Positions 1 to 9,525 of a stretch of 64,000 nt of DNA are shown piece by piece; position 1 is the stretch's first letter; each line of letters opens with the position of its first letter. The stretch is from Nageia nagi (lineage: Eukaryota; Pinophyta). Under the pieces are notes generated by a model. The model ran no database searches, had not been told where the DNA came from, and saw only the letters and a list, made by a program, of their open reading frames with translations. The stretch lies in the NCBI GenBank assembly GCA_050084985.1, contig JBITNC010000002.1:25916001-25980000 (forward strand). The letters are read 5' to 3'. The translations under genes were made by a program, and so were the position numbers.

Positions 1-402
1 AATCCTTTACATGTTTTTTAAAGGTAACTATTAGAATTGTTTTTAATTTTATTACTGCAAAAAATATATATATTTAGGATAGTTATTTGGAGATAAAACA
101 ACAAATAATATATATAACAAACTTATAATAATAATTAAAAAAATATATATTTTATTTAAAAATAAATTATGGTAAAAGAAAATTTCTTGTACAAAAAAAA
201 TAGAAATTTCCTATAAAAAAATATGGGAGCCCCAAAACAAATTAATTGAAAAAATGAATGAACCCTAACAAACTGAAAAAATAAGTGTTAAGGATAAATT
301 TAAAAACTCTCCAAAAAATGCTCCTCAAAAGGAGATGGCTAAAAAACCTACAACAAAATTACTCAAAATAAGATTAGCAATAATTGCATGGGTTTGGTGC
401 CA
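1..402. other. A+T-rich non-coding start of window
   Basis: No reading frame, RNA gene or repeat structure is evident. The first 22 bases closely resemble 11671-11692, just left of the second copy of repeat R. The sequence from about 30 to 1725 may therefore be an insertion relative to that second copy. This is inference from one short match. Confidence 0.4.
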
Positions 403-731
403 TGTTAGAAATATTAGAATGATCAAAATAATATTATTTCTAAACTTGAAAGTAAAATAATGCAAAGTAAGAAAATATACCATCAAGAATCATGCGCATA
501 AATTGGAGAGAGATAAAAATTTTGGAAGGGAGAAAAGCAAATAAAAACCCCCATATATTATCAAGAATGGCAAAAGCCTAATCTATGTCCTAACCCTACT
601 CTCTAAATCATATAAGATTATATTTTCAAGATGAAGAAATAAGAGGAGGACCACTTCTTAAAAAGAATTGGGAGAGAAGAGTTACTTAGTAACTCTCACA
701 CCAAATTCGCCACCTTGCATGTGTGTGTATG
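403..731 (+). repeat. Inverted repeat IR1, left arm
   Basis: The reverse complement of this stretch aligns along nearly its full length with 1396-1722, with scattered substitutions and a few small indels. The arms meet at an inner CATACACACACATGCAAGG-like motif. They contain a near-palindrome around AGAGTTACT/AGTAACTCT at about 679-697. No coding is visible. It may be a fold-back element or two inverted copies of a dispersed repeat. Confidence 0.75.
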
Positions 732-1319
732 TGTACAAGTATACCCTACCCTCATAAGGAGGAGACCTAATATTCTTCCTAAAGAGGAGTTACAAATATA
801 TAAGAGAAAAAATCCTATAAAAATAAAATACATAAATAACCTCTACAAATCTAATTAAATGTTACAAAAATTCTAACAATATTTTTATGGAATCTTTATG
901 ACAACTTTAAGTGTTTTTTATGAATGCTTTAATTCAATTTATGAGTCCTCCTTTACGTTTATTAGCATTTTCTTATTGACCTTAAAGGAAACTTATTATT
1001 GTTTTTATACCATTTAATACCAAGAATTTATGAATGATATATAATAAATTTATTTTCCACACCCATTTAAAAGATTAATATATGCTTATTTTTAGGGAAA
1101 TTTAACAAATGATGATGTTAATGTAGCAGTTCTTATGTGCATTTTATATACTTTTTTTTTTGTATTTATCCCTTATTTTTTATTAGAATTTTGAAGCATT
1201 TATGTTTATGATTATTATTATTGTTATTATCTAATGGACCACCTTCAAATGTTTGTATTTTTTGAAGGTTCTATTTTATTTCCAATGATGTATCGAGGCT
1301 TTCAAGAGATCACTTGACC

Positions 1320-1400
1320 TTTTTTTGAAGAATGAATGGATTCTTTATGACCATACCTTCTTCTTTTTTTGAAGAATGAATGGATTCCTTATGACCATAC
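1320..1400 (+). repeat. Tandem duplication, 44-bp period
   Basis: Two adjacent copies of a T-rich unit containing GAAGAATGAATGGATTC start at about 1320 and 1364 with one mismatch in the compared core. It lies in the spacer of inverted repeat IR1, next to the right arm. Confidence 0.85.
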
Positions 1401-1722
1401 ACACACATGCAAGGTGAAAAATCTTGGTGTGGGAGTTACTAAGTAACTCTTCTCTCCTACTTCTATTTAAGAAGTGGTCTTCCTCTTATTTCTTCATCTT
1501 GAAAATGTAATCTTAGATTATTTAGAAAGTAGGGTTAGGTGATAGATTAAGCTTTTGTCATTCTTGCTAATAGATGGAGGGTTTTTATTTGCTTTTCCCC
1601 CTTACAAAAGTTTTTTCTCTCTCCAATTTGTTTGCATGCTTCTTGATGGTATATTTCCTTACTTTGAATTATTTTACTTTCAAGTTTAGCAAAAATATTA
1701 TTTCAATCTTTATAATATTTAT
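1396..1722 (-). repeat. Inverted repeat IR1, right arm
   Basis: Partner of 403-731. The spacer between the arms is about 660 bp and codes for nothing recognisable. A transcript crossing both arms would form a stem of roughly 330 bp, a possible small-RNA source. That consequence is inference. Confidence 0.75.
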
Positions 1723-1725
1723 GAC

Positions 1726-2653
1726 AATAACTTAAGAGATTTCCCTTGTTTACCTTTATTTTATGCTCATGCTATGGTGGCTTGGTGTTGAAGCACCATA
1801 GTCTACAATAGTCATGATATAGAAATATCATACGAGTGTAATATAGGATCATTATTATAATTATTTAGTTTATTATCGTAAGCAAGGATGGTTATGGTGC
1901 TTTAGCATCAAGCCACCATAATGTAAATATAAGATTTATTGTTCTAATTATGGATTTATTGATGACTATGTTGGTTTATCTTATTGTAGTATAATAGAAA
2001 TATTAGTGTACATTTTTATGTTGAATAATAGGTGATGATACATTTCATCAATATGGTGTAGATGTCAATGAACTTTACCGTATTTGATATGATGTGATAC
2101 ATGTTTGATATGAGTCTATGTTGGTATGAGAGTATAATGACCTTGTGTTTGTAGGGCACGATACACTTGGAATTATGTGAGTATCAATGATGTTATATTT
2201 GTATGTTATATGCTATTGTTGATATTGAAATGCTTGATTTATGTAGTTATATTAATGTTCTTATTTTGGTTGAAGGTGAAACTATAGTTTATCGATGGTA
2301 CTAGTGTGAGAGCATCCAATGGATAAATATGAATTTGAATGTGATCATCAAGATGTAGAATATCTATGGTTAGAACAATAAATATTATATGCATACTATT
2401 GATTATATTGATGATCTATGTACTTATATTAGATATGATCAAGTTGTAGAAATTATATTGTAAGACTTATGTGCTCTTATGATTATATATTGGTAAGAAT
2501 ATATAATTGTATATGATGCAATGTAAGTATTATGATTATTTAGGGTAGTAGCAACTACCCAAAGGTTTCCCTCAAGGAAGGATAGTGTGACACTATATGT
2601 GAATGCCTCAAGGATTCTCACAAGCTTAGCTCAACTTTTGTTATGGTAAATAC
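1726..2653 (+). repeat. Dispersed repeat R, copy 1 (uninterrupted)
   Basis: This segment aligns with three separated blocks downstream: 11694-11884, 20381-21007 and 34510-34656. Shared landmarks include the TTGTAGGGCAC motif, the GTGAGTATCAATGATGTTAT motif and the AGGATAGTGTGACACTATAT-like stretch. Removing elements A and G plus one target duplication each from copy 2 leaves about 955 bp against 928 bp here. The family is unidentified and no protein is encoded. This copy supplies the empty sites for both insertions: GCCAC at 1912-1916 for A, and the junction before 2521 for G. Confidence 0.85.
1773..1920. mobile_element. MITE-like unit M1 inside repeat R
   Basis: A 148-bp unit bounded by 28-bp inverted termini, 1773-1800 and 1893-1920, with three mismatches between one end and the reverse complement of the other. 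Both ends read TATGGTG inward and the outer edge reads CCACCATA. The interior is A+T rich and non-coding. A second copy sits at the same place in R copy 2 (from 11740), so it entered R before the two R copies separated. No clear target duplication was found, so the transposon superfamily is unassigned. Confidence 0.6.
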
Positions 2654-2993
2654 CTTGTATTGATATGTATTTTGGTATCACCTAGGGTTTTACTCTAAAT
2701 GAACCAAAGTGCACATAAACATTTATTGTATGATTTATCTAAGCTAATTAACTCATATAAACATACATGAATAAGGGAATACAATAATGTAGTAATAGAA
2801 TAACAAAATTGCTTTTGATGTTAAGATGTAAAACGAGCTACATGTATTAAGGAGAAAGGAATCAAGTAAAGGATAAGTACTTGTGTGTCCTTACCTGTGT
2901 TGAGGTCGAGTATATGATGAATGAACTTTTTGGAGTGGTGACCTTATTGTCCAAATCCCAAGGTCAATTTCAAAAGAAAAATCAATGCGAACA

Positions 2994-3074
2994 TTAATCT
3001 CTAATAGCTCAATGTAGGTGCTAATCTCTGATAGCTCAGCATGGACACTAATCTTTGAGAGCTTAGAATGGGAG
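2994..3074 (+). repeat. 27-bp tandem repeat, three copies
   Basis: The core TAATCTCT followed by AGCTCA recurs at 2995, 3022 and 3049, giving an exact 27-bp period. The copies differ by a few substitutions. No coding significance is seen. Confidence 0.8.
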
Positions 3075-3322
3075 TGAACATTTTTGAAGAATAATGTTTA
3101 CCAATAAGGATCAATGATAGTAGAGATGATGATAAGTCAAATCGAGCATATGATCATGGAAGTGGATAATAGATATTTGCTTGAGTGATAATAAGATTCC
3201 AATCTCAGTAGGTAGCATTTAAAAACACCCAAGTGTAGGGTACCAGCTATCAAAATGTTATCTTGACATGCTTTCTTGAGGTTAAAGATATTTACATTTA
3301 TATCAAGCATGATTCCCCATTT

Positions 3323-3510
3323 GACCCCTTGAATATTTGTTGAAGTCGTCTCAATATACCTAACATAAAATATAAGAACACAACCTGAGAAATATGGATC
3401 ATTTAGCCCCTTGAATATTTGTTGAAGTCATCTTGATATACCTAACATAAAATATAAGAACATAATGTGAGAAATATGGATCATGTGACCCCTTTTATAT
3501 TGGTTGAAGA
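3323..3510 (+). repeat. 82-bp tandem repeat, 2.3 copies
   Basis: The CCCCTT of successive copies falls at 3325, 3407 and 3489, an 82-bp period. Copies one and two share the CTAACATAAAATATAAGAAC core. The third is cut short after about 22 bp. It looks like a young local duplication in non-coding DNA. Confidence 0.85.
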
Positions 3511-4646
3511 TCCATAGGTAACTTATCTTTATGGATCATTACTTATTGCTTCTCTTTGGTAGGTGATTTTCCATACATCATACTACACTTATGGTGTCTC
3601 TCAACGTCATCTATTTGAGGATTCTATTATGCTTTATGCTTATATTACATGTTATCATCTTCTCTTCCTTTCATCCTATGTAACAAATGACATGCATAAT
3701 GTGAAGAGACTACGAACACAGTGTTGGCATCATTCTATTTTTTGATCTAGAGTTGCAGATATTAAGGACATTAAGCATAGATCTAAGTTATTGAATACCA
3801 TAAGGCTTCATCCTAGATCTGATCTAGTCCTATGCATATTGCATCATATCTTGAAGATTGCTCCACCCTTCTCAACCAAGAGCACAATTTCATGATGTTA
3901 TTTGAATAGCCTTAATAAGTGTATTGCGCCTGTATATTTTAGCTCTTAATTTAATTATCTCTTTATTGTAAATAATTATTTATAGGCTACACTATGGTTC
4001 TACTAGGAGTACTTTGTTGTGATATTTTTCTTTGTATTTCTTTATCTAGTTCCTCTGTTTTGTTCATCTTCCTTGCAAGTGTAGATTCCTCTTGATTTAT
4101 TTGTCTTTTCACTTATGTGAAACTTATTCTCCTCCTTTCTTTTCCATTAAGAAAGCATTGAAAGTGTTTCAATATTAGGAGTTGCATTATCAACTTCCTC
4201 CATGTCATCACTAAGTGAAGTTTCTACTTCGTTTTTGCTTTATACTTATTTATTTTTGAGTATCTTTTGTTAAGGGATATTCTCTTCCTCCTCTATTATT
4301 ATTAGGATTTATCTTAAACTATCTCATTAGAATTAGATCATATACCAATTTCATGACACTCTAATGCAAAAGAAAATCTAACCTATTCTATTTAAATTTT
4401 TGCATTGAAATTTTCAAAGAATGAAAATAAAGAAATGAAAGTTTACTGCTCTTCTTCGTATTGGAAATGATTTAAGAAACCAACATGAAAAGGAAATGCC
4501 TTAAAGAAAATTTAATAATAAAATAATGACTAATCTAACAACATTTATATATAAAACAAAAGGTCATACAATACATTATATAAGACTTTGTTGAAATAAA
4601 ACATCCATCATGTATAAACATTGTGTAAGTACAGAAAAAAAAAAAC

Positions 4647-5336
4647 ATGTTTTGTGTTTTTAATTTCAATGTGTGGAATCTTGCAAGCACTTTTGAAAAC
4701 GGGTATTCTACTTCATCTGGAATTGTCTCTCGAGGTGGTCTTTACATTCATTGGACGTATCATAATGGTACACCAGCTATGTTATCTGTGGCTCCACTAA
4801 CAAATTTGATTTGTCATGAGTTCCCAGAGTTTTACCCCTATTTCAAGCTTTATCGACATCCTATGATACTGACTACCTGTGAAGTGACTTTGCGGTCTTA
4901 TTGCTCACGTTTTCTATTAGTAATTGCCCAATAGCATCTTTCCACATAAAAAGCTCACATGTATTGCTTTAAATCATTGTACCAATTTCTTCATCGCTAT
5001 CTTCAGGAGTCTGATGGAAATCAAAAGCTAATATATCACTACCAATCTGCTTCCCATTAGACGCACAATTGGCAGCATTTCTATGGATTCTGCGGGCATT
5101 ATTGTCGGACAATCAGGATTGCTATTTTGTGGCCAGCACGGAAAGCGTAGTTATCTTTTTCTACTTCTGTTGTAAAATGTTATCCATGATGTATGCATAC
5201 TTCCACATTACAAGAAAAGAAGACGAATAAAGAGACACAATGCATCAACCAATAATTTAGATGAAGATTGTCCTGAAAAAAGAAAAAAGAAGGAGGATTT
5301 ACCACGTGGAATACGTATTGCACTTGGAAGAATCTG
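4647..5336 (+). pseudogene. Gene-derived island, upstream part (unknown family)
   Basis: Higher G+C than its surroundings and two open stretches in the same frame: 4647-4934 (95 codons, ending TAG) and about 5031-5336. The second contains one stop near 5170 and then a very basic tract with KKRRRIKR and KRKKKED, which resembles a nuclear localisation signal. No domain is recognised. The minus strand here also shows a pyrimidine tract ending in CAG, so orientation is not certain. It could be the upstream part of the relic at 5686-6402 or an independent fragment. Not functional as it stands, because of the stops. Confidence 0.4.
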
Positions 5337-5685
5337 AACTCATCTGTGCTTTGTCACTATTTGCAGCATCAATGGGCTTTGATGTTACGCAAACCTAAAA
5401 CACAGATGGTGATGTGAACAGAATGGCGAGATGGTGATTTGACATTGAATACAATCTATTCTATAATAATGGCATGGAATGATGTCCCTTGGAATTTATC
5501 ATACACTAGTGAGTTTCCATGAACTGCCCATCATCTAAGTGCTTCCTATCCTCAATAGGTTATAAAAACTGTTCTAAGACATAGTTTTTCTGCCCATTCT
5601 ATGCCTGAAGTCTGAACGTAATTTTTGAATTTGAGTCTCTATGTTACCAAAGAAATTGGGGGAGGGAAGTAAGTTGGTACCGGTG

Positions 5686-6402
5686 ATGGGTAGTATGGAT
5701 TGGGCAGGAAGTTGGTTTGCATGTAATGGGCACTACACCAGTGCTTTTCAGCCAAATAGTAAGAAGATCATGTCCAAGTAAAAGCCCATATCACCTAAGC
5801 CCAGTCTTGTGACATCAATTCGCTATGAGTCTCTTTCTAATTCCAAGATTGAGAATGCTTTGAATCCTCATTGAGAGAAACCCAGTTGTGGAAATCTTGC
5901 CAGCAAGCATAATAGGCGATACGTCTTAGATTGAGAATCCTTTGGATGGGTGTTTCGGTGTAGACAAATTTAGTGTTGTGAAGGATTTGAGTTTCATAGA
6001 GAGGGGATCCATTTCTTTAGGAAACAGGAGTGTGTGTGGTAAGGAATCCTGTGTTTTTGTTGAAGAGCTAAAACTAAACGGGGTGATGGATTCAATGGGC
6101 GAGGTTGGTATCCAGAGTCCACCAAAAAGTATGGAAGTTACACCGATCCAAACAATGCGAGGAGACCCAGAATGTGGTTTGCCTTTTGCCAAATGTTTGG
6201 TGTTAGGTAGTGATATCCAAAAGTATCAGAAAGAGGAGAGGAGTTGGAGAAATCTGGTAACTCTTCCACTGCTTCCAGAGACATCTCCATCTAAGGATTC
6301 AGACGTGGGCTCATGTGCTCCTAATAATTCGACTTCAAACAGTGATGCACCATATGATAAAGAGATAATTCGAGTGAGAATTTTTGGCAAAGATTTCAGC
6401 AG
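5686..6402 (+). pseudogene. Broken host-gene exon with a 3' splice donor (unknown family)
   Basis: From an ATG at 5686 (MGSMDWAG) one frame runs with two internal stops to about 5931. After a one-base frame change it continues openly to 6402 as a hydrophilic, Ser/Pro/Asp-rich protein ending KEIIRVRIFGKDFSR. The coding stretch is followed by GCAG|GTAAGAG at about 6400-6410, a strong plant 5' splice site, and then by A+T-rich intron-like DNA. The G+C content is clearly above the flanks. I recognise no domain and give no function. The two stops and the frameshift argue for a pseudogene, although intron borders misread as coding could explain some of them. There is no in-frame ATG at the start of the long downstream open stretch; it begins at TTG. 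Confidence 0.5.
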
Positions 6403-7287
6403 GTAAGAGCTTGTACGAATATTTTACTGTAGATGGAAAGTTTACTAAAGGCATACGTCATACCTAGATTAACAGACTCTGTGGGATTTGCTTTTTAAGA
6501 GCTTAGGTGAATATAACTAAATGCATGATACCTGTTCATATTAACTGGCATTCTGCTGAAAAGAGATCACTGGCTAATCAGCCATAGTCTTACCATCTGT
6601 AAATATTAACTTCTGTAAAAAAATTGTATATAATAGAAATGTATAAGGAAAATTGGTTTTGTAATTTTTTTTTTTTTTTATAGAAATCATTCTGTTGTTA
6701 ATAAAGAAATTTAACTTTGAGTTTTAAGAGCTACTGTATAGGTATCTTTTTAGTTAAAATTATCTAATGGTTTGATCTTACTGGTTAATTTTATAGAATT
6801 CTACTGAAAGTTTTAACTTACAACTTTCCTTAACTTCATTTAAAAAGATTCTTATTTTTCTTTAAATATTAATAAAAATTAAATTTAAATTTTTTATGAA
6901 AATACTCATATTACTTACCTAACTTCTAGCTTGTTAAATTATAACTAAGTACAATCATTGGATTTTCAAATAAAGTAGTATAGCCAGCAACCAAATAAAA
7001 GATATCTTTCAAACGCTTAAATGGTCAAAGTGAAATTATTTAATTATTTTTATTATGAAGTGAAATTGTATTATGTGAAATTAATTAAGTGTTAAAATTT
7101 AACATTTGAGTGTAATATGTTATGATAATAATAAGGTAAATATTTAGGCAATAAATTTTTAAATAAAAAGTGTTGATGGTAAATGTATTGAAAATTTAAA
7201 GAAATTTATAAAATAGTTAAATAATGTATTTTTTTAATGTGAACTTAAAAATTATGTATATAATCATCTAGTGAGGTAAAGCATGCG
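6403..7287. other. A+T-rich stretch, intron-like or intergenic
   Basis: Begins with the splice donor of the preceding exon and includes a run of Ts at about 6667-6681. No downstream exon that would continue the 5686-6402 frame could be recognised. The next recognisable item is the LINE at 7288. Confidence 0.4.
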
Positions 7288-8990
7288 ATGGAGAGTGATA
7301 GAGGAGGTAGGGTTCAAAGTTACATTAGAGTATCAAATGGTGGAGGTACACAAGAAGAGGATGAAGAGGCGAGAGGTCCTTTGAAACCCGAGATAGGATC
7401 AAACAAAGAAGGTTAGAAAGATCCCACTACACCATGATCAATTGATCCAGGAGTAGTCTCTTACAATAAGGCAATTTGTGGGGGGAAATGAAGTAGGGTT
7501 TCCCAATCCTATACCCTGAAGCCTGTGGATGGTAAACTAATGATTCTATGGGAGATTGTGAGCTCTACTATGTCAGAAGGAGTGTGAGACCTTTTCAAGA
7601 TATTTCAGTGCCCAAGACTTGACATAGATATTTTAAGGAGATGGACGATGATAAAATGGAACCACCCATGTGGAAGCATGGAAATTGTGGCTTTACCTAA
7701 AGGATTTTTTTTGATACGGTTGAAGGAGGAACAAGATATGGAGAACATATTAGCTAATAGAATGTGGTTCTTTATACAACGAGGTATTTTTTTTAAATGG
7801 AGAAAGGACTTTGACCTGCAGGTATAGACTATCAACATTGGTCTAATATAGGTACATCTTCTAAGACTTTCTATCCACTTTTGGTACTAAGATGTCATTA
7901 TGGGTATTGCTAGGCATATAGGTACGCCTATTATATATGATGGATAATGCAACTCAAGATAAATTTAGAATTATTTTTATCAGGATTTGTGTAGAAGTAG
8001 ATTTATTTACATCTTTGCCAAATTCTAGTGAGTTGGTTTCGAAATTAGGACCTTGGATCCATGTGTTTGAACAAGAGAATAAATTGGTAGTGAGGGAGGA
8101 AGCAAAGTATTTTATTCTAGTAAAATCCAACTTTGGAAGTTTAAGGAATTCACCCCTTAAAGAGAAATAGATCCCAATAAGGAGAACCTCTAACTATTAT
8201 AGAAATCAAAAGTTCTAGAAACACTCTATAAGGAACTTCAAATATACTCAATCTTAATAGATTTGGAAGCCTAAAGGGTCAAATTCTCCAAAAGTGAAGG
8301 ACTTATTAATAAAGGATAAAGGATTGATGAAGGAAAAATTAGGAATTTGAGGAACCTAGTACTTCAAAAAAATTGAGGTAGAGAATTTCAATTTTCATGT
8401 TCAAGAGAATACATTAATACCTTTGGGCCTTGCCAATCCATTTAACGCCCTGGTCCCCTTAGCAAAAGAAGAGGAGGAGTGGATTTTTTTTAACAAGTTT
8501 GAGGATCCTTTAGATATATAATCTCTAAATGTCGATGAGGAAGGAACTATTAAGGATTGGGAGGAGGCAAATTTATCCCATTTTGATATATTATCTTCTT
8601 TGGTTGGTGAAGAAAATAAGTATGTTGAAAAGAAAATAGTAAACAACAAGGAGTATTTGTATAGTCTTTTGAAAGACCTCCTTCCTTTTGATAAAGAATA
8701 TGAAGATACTTCTCCACTTTCATATAAAAGCATGAATAGAAATGCTGATTAGTAGCTACAAATTGGTCTGCAATCATAGACTAGAAAGAAAGTTATTCTT
8801 GATGTGGGAATAGAGAAGAAGCTAGGAAGAATCCCAAACAAAGAGATCAAGAGGAGAGAGGTAGAGTTTGAGATTGCAAATAGATCTCAGACTACCCTTG
8901 ATTCATTAAGAAAAGGTAAAAGTAAGAAGGAGAGGGATGAGGATAGATCCTTTTTATGTCTTCAAAGAAGTGCTCATTTTCTTATAATTT
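7288..8990 (+). pseudogene. LINE ORF1-like protein (DUF4283 family), degenerate
   Basis: ATG at 7288 opens MESDRGGR. The same frame returns at 7678 as MEIVALPKGFFLIRL, continues through ENILANRMWFF and RGIFFKW, and stops soon after. A frame change leads to 7937-8167 (TQDKFRIIF, ICVEVDL, KLGPWIHVFE). The spacing of the WFF, GP and ICVEVDL blocks is that of the DUF4283 nucleic-acid-binding domain of plant L1 ORF1 proteins. The following zinc-knuckle cysteines are not preserved. Further pieces run to 8990 (NPFNALVPLAKEEEE at about 8436-8480, then a lysine-rich tail RKGKSKKERDEDRS). Several stops and at least two frameshifts make it non-functional. Confidence 0.7.
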
Positions 8991-8995
8991 AAGAA

Positions 8996-9045
8996 TATGA
9001 AGATGTTATGTTGGAACTATTAGGGTCAAAATGATCATAGTAGAT
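8996..9045 (+). pseudogene. Start of LINE ORF2 (endonuclease N-terminus), truncated
   Basis: Right after the ORF1 tail an ATG opens MKMLCWNY followed by a stop and GQND. Plant L1 ORF2 proteins begin with a closely similar M-K-x-L-x-W-N-x-R-G block, the first strand of the apurinic-endonuclease fold. The usual Arg of W-N-x-R-G is replaced by the stop. Homology fades after about 15 codons. The call rests on this short block and its position behind ORF1. Confidence 0.5.
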
Positions 9046-9357
9046 ATAGGCTTATGCAACCAAGTTGGATGCATATCTATGCATCTGAGCTGTCTACATT
9101 TTCCTACATCTAATAGGAGATTTCAAATGCATACCTCAAGCTCATTTTTTGAGCAAAAGGTGTCATGTAACCACTCGTTGGAAAGGGGTTTTCATAAAAT
9201 TTCTAATGGTGTATCACTTCCCCCATTATATGTCTTTAGAAAAAGTTATGGCCTTTTGAATATGGCTAATCTATTTTGCAAGCTTCAAATTATGCCCAAC
9301 CTCACAAAATGTTAAGGTGATATGGTCTAAACACCTAGCTACATGTCCGATGGTTCT

Positions 9358-9525
9358 AACTTGGTTGCATATCTCATGGCCTCAAACCGTTGCATATTTT
9401 ATCATATAGAACTAGTTGCATGGATATATGATGTCAAATTGGTTGTATCCATACGTGATGTTGAACCGATTATAAAATATTTAATGTTGAAATAGTTATG
9501 TAGAATTTAGATGTGGTGTTGAGTT
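9358..9525 (+). repeat. Minisatellite-like repeat, ~26-bp unit
   Basis: Successive units start AACTTGGTTGCAT, AAACCGTTGCAT, AACTAGTTGCAT, AAATTGGTTGTAT and AACCGATTAT at about 26-28 bp spacing, with a weakening trail to about 9525. Unit divergence is high, so it is old. It lies just past the truncated LINE. Confidence 0.65.

Larger units (their letters stand above)
2654..4640. other. Non-coding stretch without recognised gene
   Basis: Apart from the tandem repeats at 2994-3074 and 3323-3510, nothing is identifiable. Short open frames of about 60 codons occur at the rate expected by chance. The minus strand near 4140-4250 reads as a short acidic and serine-rich stretch, too short to call. Confidence 0.4.
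7288..9045 (+). mobile_element. L1-type LINE fragment
   Basis: Holds a degenerate first open reading frame with a DUF4283-like region followed by the first codons of a second frame, the usual order of plant L1 elements. Nothing of the endonuclease body or reverse transcriptase follows, so the 3' part is missing. L1 copies normally lose their 5' end during insertion, so loss of the 3' end here points to later deletion or rearrangement. No poly(A) tail or target duplication was found. Confidence 0.7.

Noticed and set aside
5926-6192. Minus-strand open frame of 88 codons
   Set aside because: Antisense to the gene-like exon 5942-6402, whose plus-strand frame is longer and ends at a good splice donor.
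8401-8777. Minus-strand open frames of 110 and 75 codons
   Set aside because: They are antisense to the LINE ORF1 tail, whose plus-strand reading (NPFNALVPLAKEEEE) fits the family.
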